DNA from: Bacteroidales bacterium UBA3388
GTDB taxonomy: Bacteria; Bacteroidota; Bacteroidia; Bacteroidales; P3
Direction: 5' to 3'
DNA length: 16,052 nucleotides
NCBI GenBank assembly: GCA_002358855.1
Contig: DEPQ01000083.1
Coordinates: forward strand, 1 to 16,052
In this document: in pieces, positions 1-8,675 of the stretch
How the letters are laid out: each line of letters opens with the position of its first letter
Position numbering within the stretch: position 1 is the first letter of the stretch
The notes under the pieces: model-generated
Databases searched by the model: none
Seen by the model: only the letters and a program-made list of their open reading frames with translations
Told to the model about the DNA's origin: nothing
Program-made: the position numbers and the translations under genes

Positions 1-1194
1 TTTTTTTGTGATTGTAAATTCTTTTTTGTCGCTTCCAGGAAGTTCAAACATCAATTCCATCATAACACTCTCTACAATCCCTCTCAATCCTCTTGCTCCA
101 AGATTATGTTTTTCTGCAATTTCTACGAAATAGTCTAATGCATCATCTTTAAAACTTAATTTAACGCCATCAATCTCTAAAAGTTTTATGTATTGCTTTA
201 TTAAAGAGTTTTTAGGTTCGGTAAGTATTCTTTTTAATGCTTCTTTGTCTAATGCGTCTAAGTGAGTTAGTACAGGGAAACGTCCAATCAATTCTGGAAT
301 CAAGCCAAAACTTTTCAAATCTTGCGGTTGAACGTATTTTATTAAATCTTTTTCTTCTACTTTTTTACGGTTTTCTGACGCTGAATAACCTATCGTGTTT
401 GAATTAAGACGAAGTGCTATTTTTCTTTCTAAGGAATTGAATGCTCCAGAGGCAATAAATAAAATGTTTCGAGTATCTACTTGAATGTATTTTTGGTCTG
501 GGTGTTTTCTTCCACCTTGTGGTGGGACGTTTACAATGGTTCCTTCTAATAATTTAAGTAATGCTTGTTGTACTCCTTCTCCGCTGACATCTCTTGTAAT
601 GGAAGGATTGTCGCTTTTTCTGGCAATCTTGTCTATTTCATCAATAAAAACAATTCCTCTACACGCTTTTTCTACGTTATAATCTGCTGCTTGTAACAAA
701 CGTGTCAAAACTGTTTCCACATCTTCGCCTACGTAGCCTGCTTCTGTAAGAACGGTTGCGTCTGCAATACAAAAAGGAACATCTAATAAGCGTGCAATTG
801 TGCGAGCAAGTAAAGTTTTTCCTGTTCCTGTTTGTCCTACCATTATAATGTTAGATTTTTCTATTTCAACTTCGTCTTTTACATCTTTGGAATGGTAGTA
901 TTTTAATCTTTTATAGTGATTGTAAACAGCGACTGAAAGAACGCGTTTTGCTTCGTCTTGACCTATTACGTATTGATCAAGATATGTTTTGATTTCGGCA
1001 GGAGTTTTTATTTGGTATGCTTCAACTTCTTTTTTGCTTTTCTTGCTTTGTTGTTCTCTTGCTATGTTATTTAGAGCCGCAGCACAGTCTATGCAAACTC
1101 CTTGCAAACCAAGTTCAGAGTTAATCATTAAAACTTGATCTTCACTTCTTCCACAAAAAATACAATACGTCTTATTATTTTTGTTTCCCTTCAT
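1..1194 (-). CDS. clpX: ATP-dependent Clp protease ATP-binding subunit ClpX, C-terminus cut by window edge
   Basis: AAA+ unfoldase that recognises, unfolds and threads proteins into the ClpP peptidase in the cytoplasm. Translating the minus strand from the ATG at 1194-1192 gives 398 uninterrupted codons up to the window edge, so only the last few residues (roughly 15-25) are missing. Visible parts, in order: an N-terminal zinc-binding domain with two CxxC pairs (C11/C14 and C34/C37), Walker A GQTGTGKT at 120-127, pore loop GYVG at 154-157, Walker B IVFIDE at 181-186, arginine-finger segment GRFPV near 304-308, and the sensor II motif GARGLR near the end. The ClpP-docking tripeptide is I268-G269-Y270, where E. 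coli has IGF. The gene starts 12 bases after the sugar transporter stop, so it may be cotranscribed with it. No clpP lies upstream of it in this window. The identification is very secure. Confidence 0.97.
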   Translation of the reverse strand, partial: MKGNKNNKTYCIFCGRSEDQVLMINSELGLQGVCIDCAAALNNIAREQQSKKSKKEVEAYQIKTPAEIKTYLDQYVIGQDEAKRVLSVAVYNHYKRLKYYHSKDVKDEVEIEKSNIIMVGQTGTGKTLLARTIARLLDVPFCIADATVLTEAGYVGEDVETVLTRLLQAADYNVEKACRGIVFIDEIDKIARKSDNPSITRDVSGEGVQQALLKLLEGTIVNVPPQGGRKHPDQKYIQVDTRNILFIASGAFNSLERKIALRLNSNTIGYSASENRKKVEEKDLIKYVQPQDLKSFGLIPELIGRFPVLTHLDALDKEALKRILTEPKNSLIKQYIKLLEIDGVKLSFKDDALDYFVEIAEKHNLGARGLRGIVESVMMELMFELPGSDKKEFTITKK

Positions 1195-1206
1195 TTTTAA
1201 GAATTA

Positions 1207-2454
1207 TTACTTGTTTTTACCAACTTTATGTCCCCAAATTGCAAAATAAAATATCATTGCATAACAAGGAAGCATCATTATGTATGGGAATTGTCTATCT
1301 CCTCCTAATAAATCTACAAAACTACCATATAACAATGGTAAAACAGCTCCACCAGCAATAGCCATAATCAACAAAGCCGAAGCTAACGCTGTGTGAGAAC
1401 CAAGTTTGTCAATTGATAATGGCCAAATTGTAGGCCACATCATTGCATGAGCAAAACTTAAAAGAATAATAAATATGATGGAGGTCATTCCTTGTGTAAT
1501 TATTGCAAAGGTCGCAAATACAAATCCTAAGATTGCCGATAACGCAAGGGCTTTTGATTGATTTATGTATTTAGGTACAAGGACTATTCCTAAAAGATAG
1601 CCTATTGTAAGTGCAATAAGGCTAAATGTCCCTAACTTTGGTGCAATTGTTTTAGAGATTCCTTGTGTTTCTGCATACAATCCCAAAGTATCGATAGCGA
1701 TTACTTCAACTCCAACGTACAAGAATAATGTTAAAACGCCTAACCAAAGGTAAGGAATCTTGAAAATAGATTTTTGAGACTTCTCTTCTGTTGATTCATC
1801 TTCGTTTTTAACTTCAGGAAGTTTTGCTAACATAACCATTAACGCCAATAAACACAACAAAGTCGTAATAACTATGTAAGGAGTCTTGATTCTCATTGCT
1901 AAAAGGTCTAACTGAGCATTTTTTTCTGCCCCTGTAAGTGTTGCAATATTTGAGGTTATTTCGTCCATTCCAGAGAATAAAACGCTACTTATTAGTAAAA
2001 TGCCTATCATTCCTGCACATTTGTTGAATAATCCCATAATAGACATTCTTTTTGCAGCCGATTCTATTGGTCCAAGTATTGTAACATAAGGATTAACCGC
2101 TGTTTGTAAAAGAGCAAGTCCTGTTCCTTGAATGAATAAACCTACTAAAAACATCATATAATCTCTGCTTTGTGCTGCTGGAATAAAGAATATTGAGCCT
2201 ACTGCCATAACTAAAAGGCCTAAACTCATACCTTTTGCAAATCCTGTTTTCTTTAATATCCAAGAAGAAGGGATAGACATTACGAAATAGGAGATATAGA
2301 ATGCGAATGTTACCCAATATGCTTGTGAATCTGGGAGTTCGCAAGCTGTTTTAAGGAATGGAATTAGTAAACTATTTAACCAAGTTACAAATCCAAACAC
2401 AAAATATAATAAGCCTATGATTGAAAGGCTAAACATGTAATTGTTTTTCTTCAT
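1207..2454 (-). CDS. Sugar MFS transporter, FucP/GluP (fucose/glucose/galactose:H+ symporter) family
   Basis: An inner-membrane secondary transporter of 415 residues, the usual length for the family, with about 12 hydrophobic segments and a charged cytoplasmic loop near residues 215-230 between the two halves. Family marks are the segment NPYVTILGP in the first half and, near the C-terminus, IWPLSIDKLG followed by SALLIMAIAGGAVLPLLYG. These resemble the glucose/galactose transporter GluP and the L-fucose permease FucP. Import of a neutral hexose or deoxyhexose with protons is the inferred job; the exact sugar cannot be read from sequence. No sugar kinase, isomerase or regulator lies beside it. 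It sits 32 bases downstream of tamL and 12 bases upstream of clpX. The family assignment is secure, the substrate is not. Confidence 0.88.
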   Translation of the reverse strand: MKKNNYMFSLSIIGLLYFVFGFVTWLNSLLIPFLKTACELPDSQAYWVTFAFYISYFVMSIPSSWILKKTGFAKGMSLGLLVMAVGSIFFIPAAQSRDYMMFLVGLFIQGTGLALLQTAVNPYVTILGPIESAAKRMSIMGLFNKCAGMIGILLISSVLFSGMDEITSNIATLTGAEKNAQLDLLAMRIKTPYIVITTLLCLLALMVMLAKLPEVKNEDESTEEKSQKSIFKIPYLWLGVLTLFLYVGVEVIAIDTLGLYAETQGISKTIAPKLGTFSLIALTIGYLLGIVLVPKYINQSKALALSAILGFVFATFAIITQGMTSIIFIILLSFAHAMMWPTIWPLSIDKLGSHTALASALLIMAIAGGAVLPLLYGSFVDLLGGDRQFPYIMMLPCYAMIFYFAIWGHKVGKNK

Positions 2455-2474
2455 ATCTGTTATTTTTAAGTTTG

Positions 2475-2482
2475 CAAAAATA
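2475..2482 (-). promoter_or_regulatory. Possible Bacteroidetes -7 element upstream of the sugar transporter
   Basis: The minus strand reads TATTTTTG here, an exact match to the Bacteroidetes -7 consensus TAnnTTTG, about 20 bases before the transporter ATG. The nearest TTTG further upstream is 24 bases away, longer than the usual spacing of about 19-21, so the -33 part is poor. In such AT-rich DNA a chance match is quite possible. Confidence 0.3.
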
Positions 2483-2486
2483 ATAA

Positions 2487-4892
2487 TTAAAATGGATATC
2501 CTATTCCAAATTGTAATTGTAAGTCTTTAAATTGAGTATCTTTTATAACCCATCTCTCGTTTTCTGCTTTAGATGGGTCATGTAATTTCATGGCTAAATC
2601 TAAACGTATAATCAAAAACTGAATGTTAAGTCTAAGCCCTAAACCTCCTCCAATAGCAAATTCTTTATAGAAATCCTTTAACTCAAATTGTCCACCTTCA
2701 AATCCTTTCTGTTCATTGATTGTCCAAATGTTTCCTATATCAACAAAAGTCGCTCCTTCAAATATGCCACTTATAGGGAAACGATATTCAATATTTCCTC
2801 CTATTGCAATATCTCCTGCTCTGTCAAATCTTAATTCCGATTGTGGAGAACTGCTTCCAGGACCTAATTCTCTTAATTGCCATGCTCTGTTGTTGTTTGC
2901 ACCACCTGCAAAAAAACTCTTTTCGTATGGTAAACTGTTTGCATTACCATAATAATATCCTAAGCCAGAAAAAACTCTTGCGACAAGACTACTTTTTTCG
3001 TTTAGATAGAAATATCTTATAAAGTCAAAATCTGCTCTTACGTATTGAGAGTATGGAATATTGAAAACTTCGTATTGTCCATCGCTATTCTTTGATTGCT
3101 TAAAGATATTGCTTAATAAATATAAAAAGTTTCCTGCGGCTTCTAAATTTGTTCTAACGTAATTAAAGTTTTTTCTCTTATCAATATCTTGTCCATTGTA
3201 AGTATAACTAAAACGAGTGTCCATAACCATGTGGTCAGTCATTTGATACTGAATTCTTTTATCTAAGTTTTGAATTAACTCGTTATAACTATCATCTGTT
3301 ATCTCTAAATCAACATAGTTTAATTCTAATGGAATGAAAGAAAACATATTATGGCTGTTTGTACGCCAAGAATATTCGTAATTTAATGTGGAAATATTTC
3401 TATCAAAGTAAGTTCTCTTTTGTGTATTAAAAGCCATTCTTAAAGAAGTGTGAGGACGGAAATTCATAGAGTAGAAATTAGTGCTAAAAGGTGCTAAGAA
3501 ACGTGGTAATTCTATTCCAAAATCAAAGCCAAACTCAAAAGCATTGAAAAAACTCCAACGATTATCTTCCTTATTAGAGAAAATATCACTACGAACCTCT
3601 GCTGCAAGTTTGATATTTGTAGAAAAAATTTCTGCACCCTTAAAAAGATTACTATGAGATAACCCAAAATTCAATTCAGAGCCAAGAGTAGAGGTGTTTT
3701 CTATGTTTAAACTATTGTTAGCATTTGAAAAATTAAATTCAAACGAACTTGTAAGATTTATAGGTTTTGCCATAGAAAGTTTAATCAAACAATCTAAAGA
3801 TAAAGTGTCTTCCTCGTTTTTAGATTCCAAAGGAATAAAGGAAATATCTATGTATTTGAAGTTTTGAAGTTGAGATAAGGCTGCAAAGGTGTTTTTTGCC
3901 AAAGCTGGAGAGAAGAGATTGTTCTTTTGTAATAAAATACTCCTTGCAATAGGTTTATCTTTTATAGATTGATGCTCGCTTCTAATGAAATAAAGTTTAG
4001 AACCTTTGGATTTTTTTGTTTGTTGATGAAAAACTATTGAAGTATCAATTGGCGGAGTGTAAAGAGAAGATGTTGAAGGATAATAATCAGGATAAACAAA
4101 TACTTTATTGATTTTATAAGGCTTATGAATACTTTCTATAAGTGTGTCATTTTCTATTTTATATGGTGGATTCACTATCATTTCTATATTAAGAGCGTTA
4201 GAATTTAAATTAGTATCAACGGCAAACTCAATATAATTTTCACCAAATGCGAAATAACCGTTACTTCTTAAAGTAGAAGTAACCTCTGTTCTTATTTCCT
4301 TTAAAACATCTTCATCGTAGTAATCTCCTTTCTTTATTTTGTCCAAAGATTTCAAAGAATAAATTTCTTCTTTCAAAGAATTATCTTTTGTAAATAAAGA
4401 AAAATTATTTACTTTGTAACGATTAGGAATTTCAACCTTATAAATTACATTTCTTCTTTTCTTATATGTTGTCCAAGGAGCATACCATCTTCTAACCAAA
4501 GTAAGACTATCTTTAACCTTTGCATTAAATACACCTTTGGAACTAAGGTATATTTTCATGTCCTCCACGGAATTTCTTGTAAGTTTATTGTTTATTTCAA
4601 CAGGTTTTGAACCTAAGGTTCTGAAAACTCTTCTTGAAAGAAAATTTATAGAGTCATTATCGCCTACCTCTGAGAGAGAATAGAAATACATTCCCCATTT
4701 AATTCCAAGAAAACGTCCATTTGGATCTTGTTTTATTAAATTCTTTAAATCGGATTTCTCTATAAGTTTAGAATTGCATTCAACCTTTGTGTTAGATAAA
4801 AGATAACCATCTTCTTTTATAAATTTGGACGGAGCACAAGCACAAAAGAAAATAGGAATCAATAATAGGTAAATGTAATTCTTTGTTTTCAT
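2487..4892 (-). CDS. tamL: TamL-type outer membrane lipoprotein (BamA/TamA, Omp85 superfamily)
   Basis: An 801-residue Omp85-family protein expected to work in outer-membrane protein insertion or translocation. The N-terminus is a hydrophobic leader ending in FFCAC at 15-19, consistent with a lipoprotein signal with C19 (or C17) as the lipidated cysteine. This is the mark of the Bacteroidota TamL variant as opposed to classical TamA. Residues of about 30-370 form the periplasmic, POTRA-like part. From about 390 to the end the alternating pattern fits a 16-strand barrel finishing in an aromatic residue (GIGYPF). The conserved Omp85 loop-6 arginine is seen as R669 in NNNRAW, a divergent form of VRGF/Y, followed by LGPGS. 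Its ATG lies one base after the waaA stop, so the two are translationally close. Its usual partner TamB is not in the window. An unassigned BamA paralogue is the alternative. Confidence 0.85.
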   Translation of the reverse strand: MKTKNYIYLLLIPIFFCACAPSKFIKEDGYLLSNTKVECNSKLIEKSDLKNLIKQDPNGRFLGIKWGMYFYSLSEVGDNDSINFLSRRVFRTLGSKPVEINNKLTRNSVEDMKIYLSSKGVFNAKVKDSLTLVRRWYAPWTTYKKRRNVIYKVEIPNRYKVNNFSLFTKDNSLKEEIYSLKSLDKIKKGDYYDEDVLKEIRTEVTSTLRSNGYFAFGENYIEFAVDTNLNSNALNIEMIVNPPYKIENDTLIESIHKPYKINKVFVYPDYYPSTSSLYTPPIDTSIVFHQQTKKSKGSKLYFIRSEHQSIKDKPIARSILLQKNNLFSPALAKNTFAALSQLQNFKYIDISFIPLESKNEEDTLSLDCLIKLSMAKPINLTSSFEFNFSNANNSLNIENTSTLGSELNFGLSHSNLFKGAEIFSTNIKLAAEVRSDIFSNKEDNRWSFFNAFEFGFDFGIELPRFLAPFSTNFYSMNFRPHTSLRMAFNTQKRTYFDRNISTLNYEYSWRTNSHNMFSFIPLELNYVDLEITDDSYNELIQNLDKRIQYQMTDHMVMDTRFSYTYNGQDIDKRKNFNYVRTNLEAAGNFLYLLSNIFKQSKNSDGQYEVFNIPYSQYVRADFDFIRYFYLNEKSSLVARVFSGLGYYYGNANSLPYEKSFFAGGANNNRAWQLRELGPGSSSPQSELRFDRAGDIAIGGNIEYRFPISGIFEGATFVDIGNIWTINEQKGFEGGQFELKDFYKEFAIGGGLGLRLNIQFLIIRLDLAMKLHDPSKAENERWVIKDTQFKDLQLQFGIGYPF

Positions 4893-4893
4893 A

Positions 4894-6105
4894 TTAGTTT
4901 TTTAAGTGTTCAATTATTTTTTTGCAAGCTCCTATTTTTGTCTTTACGTAATCTTTTGATGCTTCTGCAGATTGGTTATAGATTTTTTCGTTATTGAGTA
5001 AAGTTTCTAAGACTTGCTTTAATTCTTCTTGATTGCTTATGCTGTAAGCAGCCTTTAAGTTTATTAAGTCAATTGCTTCCTGAAACTTATGATAGTTTGT
5101 TCCAAAGCAAATAGGCTTTCCAAAGGTTGCTGCCTCTAATGTATTGTGTATTCCTACTCCAAAACCTCCTCCGATGTAAGCAATATCGCAATATTGGTAA
5201 AGGTTAGATAATATTCCTATGCAGTTAATAATTAAAATGTTTGATTTTTTATCGTTATTTGCTAATTCGGAATAGAGAATTGCTTCTGGGAATAATTGTT
5301 GTATTTCGTTTATGTGATTTTCTCCTACAACGTGGGGAGCAATTATTAGTTTTATATCCAAGTTTTTAACGGCTTGTTGAATTATTTTTTCGTCTGCTAA
5401 CCATGAACTGCCTGCTAAAATTATTTTCTGATTCCCTTCACAAAATTTTTCAATTTCTGTAAAAGATTTTGCATTGTTTGCAATAGTCATTACTCTGTCA
5501 AATCTTGTGTCTCCGCTGATTGTTACGTTTTTATAGCCTATTTTGTTTAACAAATTGGCTGTTTGTTGATTTTGAACAAAGAAATGCTCAAAGTTTTTGA
5601 GTTGTTTTGCAAACCATTTGCCATACCACGAGAAGAAATATTGATTTTGTCTAAGTATTAAAGACACTTGGAATAATCGTCTGCCTTTTAATGCTGAAAT
5701 ATAGTTGTACCAAAACTCGTACTTGATGAAAAAAATCAGATCAGGGTTTACTTTTTTAACAAATTTCTTTGCGTTGCTTTTTGTGTCGTTAGGAAGGTAA
5801 ACTACATAGTCTGCTAATGCGTAATCTTTCTTTGATTCATAGCCCGAAGGTGAATAAAAAGAAAGTAAAATCTTGTATTCAGGAAATTGTTTTTTAACCT
5901 CTTCAATCAAAGGCCTTCCTTGCTCAAATTCTCCCAAAGAAGCACAGTGAAACCATGCTACTTTGTCTTCGGAATTTAAGTTTTGCAACCTATCAAAGCA
6001 TTCTTTTTCTCCCTTTAACATGGTTTTAACTTTTTTGTTAAAAGGAGAAATGAGATTAAGTGCTAATATATAAATATGAATAAAGATATTATATAAAAAT
6101 CTCAT
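4894..6105 (-). CDS. waaA: 3-deoxy-D-manno-octulosonic acid (Kdo) transferase
   Basis: A GT-B glycosyltransferase that moves Kdo from CMP-Kdo onto the lipid IVA precursor at the cytoplasmic face of the inner membrane, an early step in LPS core synthesis. Its 403 residues match the family. A hydrophobic N-terminal anchor (about 1-20) is followed by WFHCASLGEFEQGRP at 51-65. In the family the glutamate of the SxGE motif, here E59, is the catalytic base. Further marks are SGDTRFDRV in the linker region and, in the CMP-Kdo-binding half, GGGFGVGIHNTLEA followed by FGKPICFGTNYHKFQEA. The gene starts 10 bases after the stop of the outer-membrane protein gene and ends one base before tamL, so it sits inside an envelope operon. 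How many Kdo units it adds cannot be read here. Confidence 0.95.
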   Translation of the reverse strand: MRFLYNIFIHIYILALNLISPFNKKVKTMLKGEKECFDRLQNLNSEDKVAWFHCASLGEFEQGRPLIEEVKKQFPEYKILLSFYSPSGYESKKDYALADYVVYLPNDTKSNAKKFVKKVNPDLIFFIKYEFWYNYISALKGRRLFQVSLILRQNQYFFSWYGKWFAKQLKNFEHFFVQNQQTANLLNKIGYKNVTISGDTRFDRVMTIANNAKSFTEIEKFCEGNQKIILAGSSWLADEKIIQQAVKNLDIKLIIAPHVVGENHINEIQQLFPEAILYSELANNDKKSNILIINCIGILSNLYQYCDIAYIGGGFGVGIHNTLEAATFGKPICFGTNYHKFQEAIDLINLKAAYSISNQEELKQVLETLLNNEKIYNQSAEASKDYVKTKIGACKKIIEHLKN

Positions 6106-6115
6106 AGTTTAAATA

Positions 6116-6907
6116 TTAGTAATATATCTTATCGGCGTCTCTTCCATAGAATGGGAACATCCAACCAAGCTTTAAGGTAAACATTCCGTCATAATAGAGT
6201 TTGTTATCACCGCTTCGTAAATCAAATTGATAGCTTCGTGTCATTTTTGTCCAAGCATTGTCAATTTGAACTCCGAAATAAAAATTCGCAAAGTTTTTTT
6301 TGCTCATGTGAATGTAACCTAAGAATCCAGAAATCATTGCTCCTCGCATTTGTCTATCATATCCAAGAGCGTAATCTTCTTCAATTTGCGGAGCCTCTGC
6401 AAGAGTTGGTTGATAAATTATTTGATGTTGCAAAAAGCCTGCTCCGATTGTTATCATTAAACCTGAATTTGGATTAGAAAACCAAAGTGGTATTACTTTT
6501 CCTCCAAAAACGGATAAACTCAAATTTCTGTTATATGCCACAACCCCTGCGTTTGAGCCGTCCTTACCTATAACAAATGGGTCGGAAGTATTGACTAACA
6601 TTTCTGAAAGTATGTCATTCTTTATTTTTACGTTATCTGAACCAAATTGAAAGCCAAATTCACAATAATAAATCCAATTTGTTTGACTTTTCCAACCTAA
6701 ATTTGTGTTTATATTGATGAAAGAATTATATCGATTGCCCATTTCTCCAAATGGAAAAGTCCAACCTGCTGATGCAGTAAAGAAAGGAGTGCTTATTGCG
6801 GTGTCTTGACCTGTGATTTCTTCTCTTCTTTCCTGTGCATTAAGAATTGAGCTGAAAAATATGCTCAAAAAAGTTGCTATGGTTAAAAATCTATTCAAGT
6901 TTTTCAT
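6116..6907 (-). CDS. Uncharacterised outer-membrane beta-barrel protein
   Basis: I do not recognise a named family. The 263-residue product has a clear signal peptide (charged start, hydrophobic 7-22, likely cleavage after A24 in LNAQ). The mature part alternates aromatic and glycine residues in the way of small barrels, for example TASAGWTFPFGEMG, FGFQFGSD, FFGVQIDN-like strands and TLKLGWMFPF near the end. It finishes in tyrosines, as outer-membrane proteins often do. This suggests a small 8-12-strand barrel in the outer membrane, possibly a structural protein or adhesin-like porin; function is unknown. It lies 14 bases after the secreted carboxypeptidase and 10 bases before waaA, so it is probably in the same transcript. 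Calling it a barrel is an inference from pattern, not from a recognised domain. Confidence 0.7.
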   Translation of the reverse strand: MKNLNRFLTIATFLSIFFSSILNAQERREEITGQDTAISTPFFTASAGWTFPFGEMGNRYNSFININTNLGWKSQTNWIYYCEFGFQFGSDNVKIKNDILSEMLVNTSDPFVIGKDGSNAGVVAYNRNLSLSVFGGKVIPLWFSNPNSGLMITIGAGFLQHQIIYQPTLAEAPQIEEDYALGYDRQMRGAMISGFLGYIHMSKKNFANFYFGVQIDNAWTKMTRSYQFDLRSGDNKLYYDGMFTLKLGWMFPFYGRDADKIYY

Positions 6908-6921
6908 ACTTTATTCTATTT

Positions 6922-8598
6922 TTATTGTTTTATAAAAATCAATGTCTTTGTTTCGTCTTTTGAATATAGGTTAAGAAAATACACTCCCGCTGGTAATTCG
7001 GAAACGTCTATTTCGTTTGATTTATTTATTCTTTGTTTTATTAAATTATTTCTTTGAAAATTAGAAATATTGTACTCATTAAATTTGTTAGAACAAAGAA
7101 ATAATTTGTCAGAGCAAGGATTAGGATAAATTAGTGGTTGATTTGCTGATTCAGAGAAAGATAACAACGAAGTTAAGGAAGGAGTGAGGTAGATGTCTTG
7201 CAAATGAGTTGAGTTGTTGTTAATGTTTATGTTCATAATTGTGTCATTGTAGCCTTCTGCTGTAACTTTTAGTTCATAATTTCCTTCAAGCAATGGACGG
7301 AAATAATAACCTTGACTATTAGAATAGGTAAATAATGAATCAAAGTCTAATCCTAAAACTTCTATTGTTGCATTGCTTATTGTTTCTTGGTTTGTTATGT
7401 CTTTAATTACGCCATCTACTCCTGTTAGAGAATTGTTTATAAGTCCAATTAGGCCATCTTTTAAATAATTCCAATAAAGTGATAAACGATTTGAAGAAGG
7501 TGTTTTTGTAGTACTTATTTCTAAGGTTATTTCTCTTGCTTTCGTGTAATAATTTTGCCAATCTTGACGCGAGCCATATATTTTGTACCAATCGCCTCCG
7601 TTAGTGATTCCACTATATGTTACATCTGAAAAATAATTATTTCCTCCTGCATTTCTAACTTGGGAAACGAATTCTTGACAAAGAGAAATAAACCATTCTG
7701 TGTCAGGATGTCGTCTTTCGTTTTCTTTCCAAGTGTCCCACGGATAGTTGCAAACTTCAGCTCCTCCGTGGAGATTGATTGATAAGTCAAAGTCTTCTTC
7801 TAATGCATATTGCATAAAAGCTAATGTTTCTTTTTGATGTTCTTCTCCGTCGGGGTGTTGGCCATATTTTGGATTTGGAAAATTACGGTTTAAATCAACA
7901 TAGTTTGCGTTGTAGCGTGTTGCATTTGAAACATTGTTGTTTCCTCCTGCATAAACTCCGTCTGGATTTGCGATAGGACAGATATATATTTGCATATCGG
8001 AGATTAGTTGTCCTATTTCGCTATTTGTTTGGTGATTTCTTAAAAGATAGTCTGCTAAACGCATTAAAACAACAGCTCCTGTAAGTTCATCGCCGTGCAT
8101 TGTGGAGCTATAAAAGAATTTAGGATTGTTTTCTGTCGTGTTATTGTAGATTTTTAAAGATAAGATTAAACGATTTTCTGTTGAAAAGCCAATTGTGTCT
8201 AATCTACAAATGTTTGGAAAGTCTTGTGCAAGGTTTTGCATTAAATCTACATAAACTTGATATGAAGGATAGCAATCCCAGGATAACATTTCTTCAATTG
8301 AGTTTGCTACTTTTATTAGTTTTTCTGATTTTTCTTCATTATAAAGTCTGTAATCAAGACCTAATGTGAGAAAATTATTGAATTGCTTTTCGTTTACATA
8401 GACTAAGTATTCGTTTTCAATTTTTCGGTCAATGCTTGTAAATAAAGAAAGATTTTCTAAGGTGTTTTCACTTGCTTTTACTAATATTTTTGCTTCTCCG
8501 CGAGCGGATAATATTTCTCTTACTTTACTATAGTCTTGTGCATTGCCGATAAAGACAAATAATGTTAAAGCAAAAATAAAAGTAATAATTTTTTTCAT
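6922..8598 (-). CDS. Secreted M14 zinc carboxypeptidase with T9SS type A sorting domain
   Basis: An exported metallopeptidase that should trim C-terminal residues from peptides at the cell surface or outside the cell. In 558 residues it shows a signal peptide (cleavage near A20-Q21), an N-terminal prodomain-like stretch to about 105, and an M14 catalytic domain of about 110-390. The zinc ligands are visible as H168 and E171 in HGDE and H277 in NLHGG. The catalytic glutamate is E360 in ITLEIS, and a substrate-binding N237-R238 lies in DLNRNF. A carboxypeptidase regulatory-like beta-sandwich follows (about 393-470, DGVIKD through EGYND). The last ~75 residues form a Por/type IX secretion sorting domain (IYPNPCSDKL near its start, ELPAGVYFLNLYS near its end). 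All catalytic residues are kept, so it should be active. It is the first gene of the envelope block, 14 bases before the barrel gene. Amino-acid preference cannot be judged. Confidence 0.93.
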   Translation of the reverse strand: MKKIITFIFALTLFVFIGNAQDYSKVREILSARGEAKILVKASENTLENLSLFTSIDRKIENEYLVYVNEKQFNNFLTLGLDYRLYNEEKSEKLIKVANSIEEMLSWDCYPSYQVYVDLMQNLAQDFPNICRLDTIGFSTENRLILSLKIYNNTTENNPKFFYSSTMHGDELTGAVVLMRLADYLLRNHQTNSEIGQLISDMQIYICPIANPDGVYAGGNNNVSNATRYNANYVDLNRNFPNPKYGQHPDGEEHQKETLAFMQYALEEDFDLSINLHGGAEVCNYPWDTWKENERRHPDTEWFISLCQEFVSQVRNAGGNNYFSDVTYSGITNGGDWYKIYGSRQDWQNYYTKAREITLEISTTKTPSSNRLSLYWNYLKDGLIGLINNSLTGVDGVIKDITNQETISNATIEVLGLDFDSLFTYSNSQGYYFRPLLEGNYELKVTAEGYNDTIMNININNNSTHLQDIYLTPSLTSLLSFSESANQPLIYPNPCSDKLFLCSNKFNEYNISNFQRNNLIKQRINKSNEIDVSELPAGVYFLNLYSKDETKTLIFIKQ

Positions 8599-8613
8599 AT
8601 TTCTTTAAAACGA

Positions 8614-8644
8614 CAAATAAAACCAGTCGAAGAATATAATTCAA
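8614..8644 (-). promoter_or_regulatory. Possible promoter for the carboxypeptidase operon, overlapping the rnf terminator
   Basis: On the minus strand a TTG (8644-8642) is followed after 20 bases by TTTATTTG (8621-8614), which matches seven of eight positions of the Bacteroidetes -7 consensus TAnnTTTG, 15 bases before the ATG. The element sits inside and at the end of the hairpin that closes the rnf operon. Some promoter is expected here if the hairpin terminates, since only 77 bases separate rnfE from the next gene. The site itself is tentative. Confidence 0.3.
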
Positions 8645-8655
8645 CGACTGATTTT
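8619..8655 (-). terminator. Intrinsic terminator after rnfE
   Basis: An inverted repeat lies 20 bases after the rnfE stop. On the minus strand AAAATCAGTCG pairs with CGACTGGTTTT (11 pairs including one T-G wobble), then a 2x2 internal loop, then GAAT/ATTC closing on a loop of three bases. The 3' arm ends in a T-rich run (TTTTATTTG). Flanking A and T runs on both sides would allow it to act in either direction, but no plus-strand gene approaches it. It marks the end of the Rnf operon. Confidence 0.75.
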
Positions 8656-8675
8656 ATTGCAAAATCAATCTGTTA

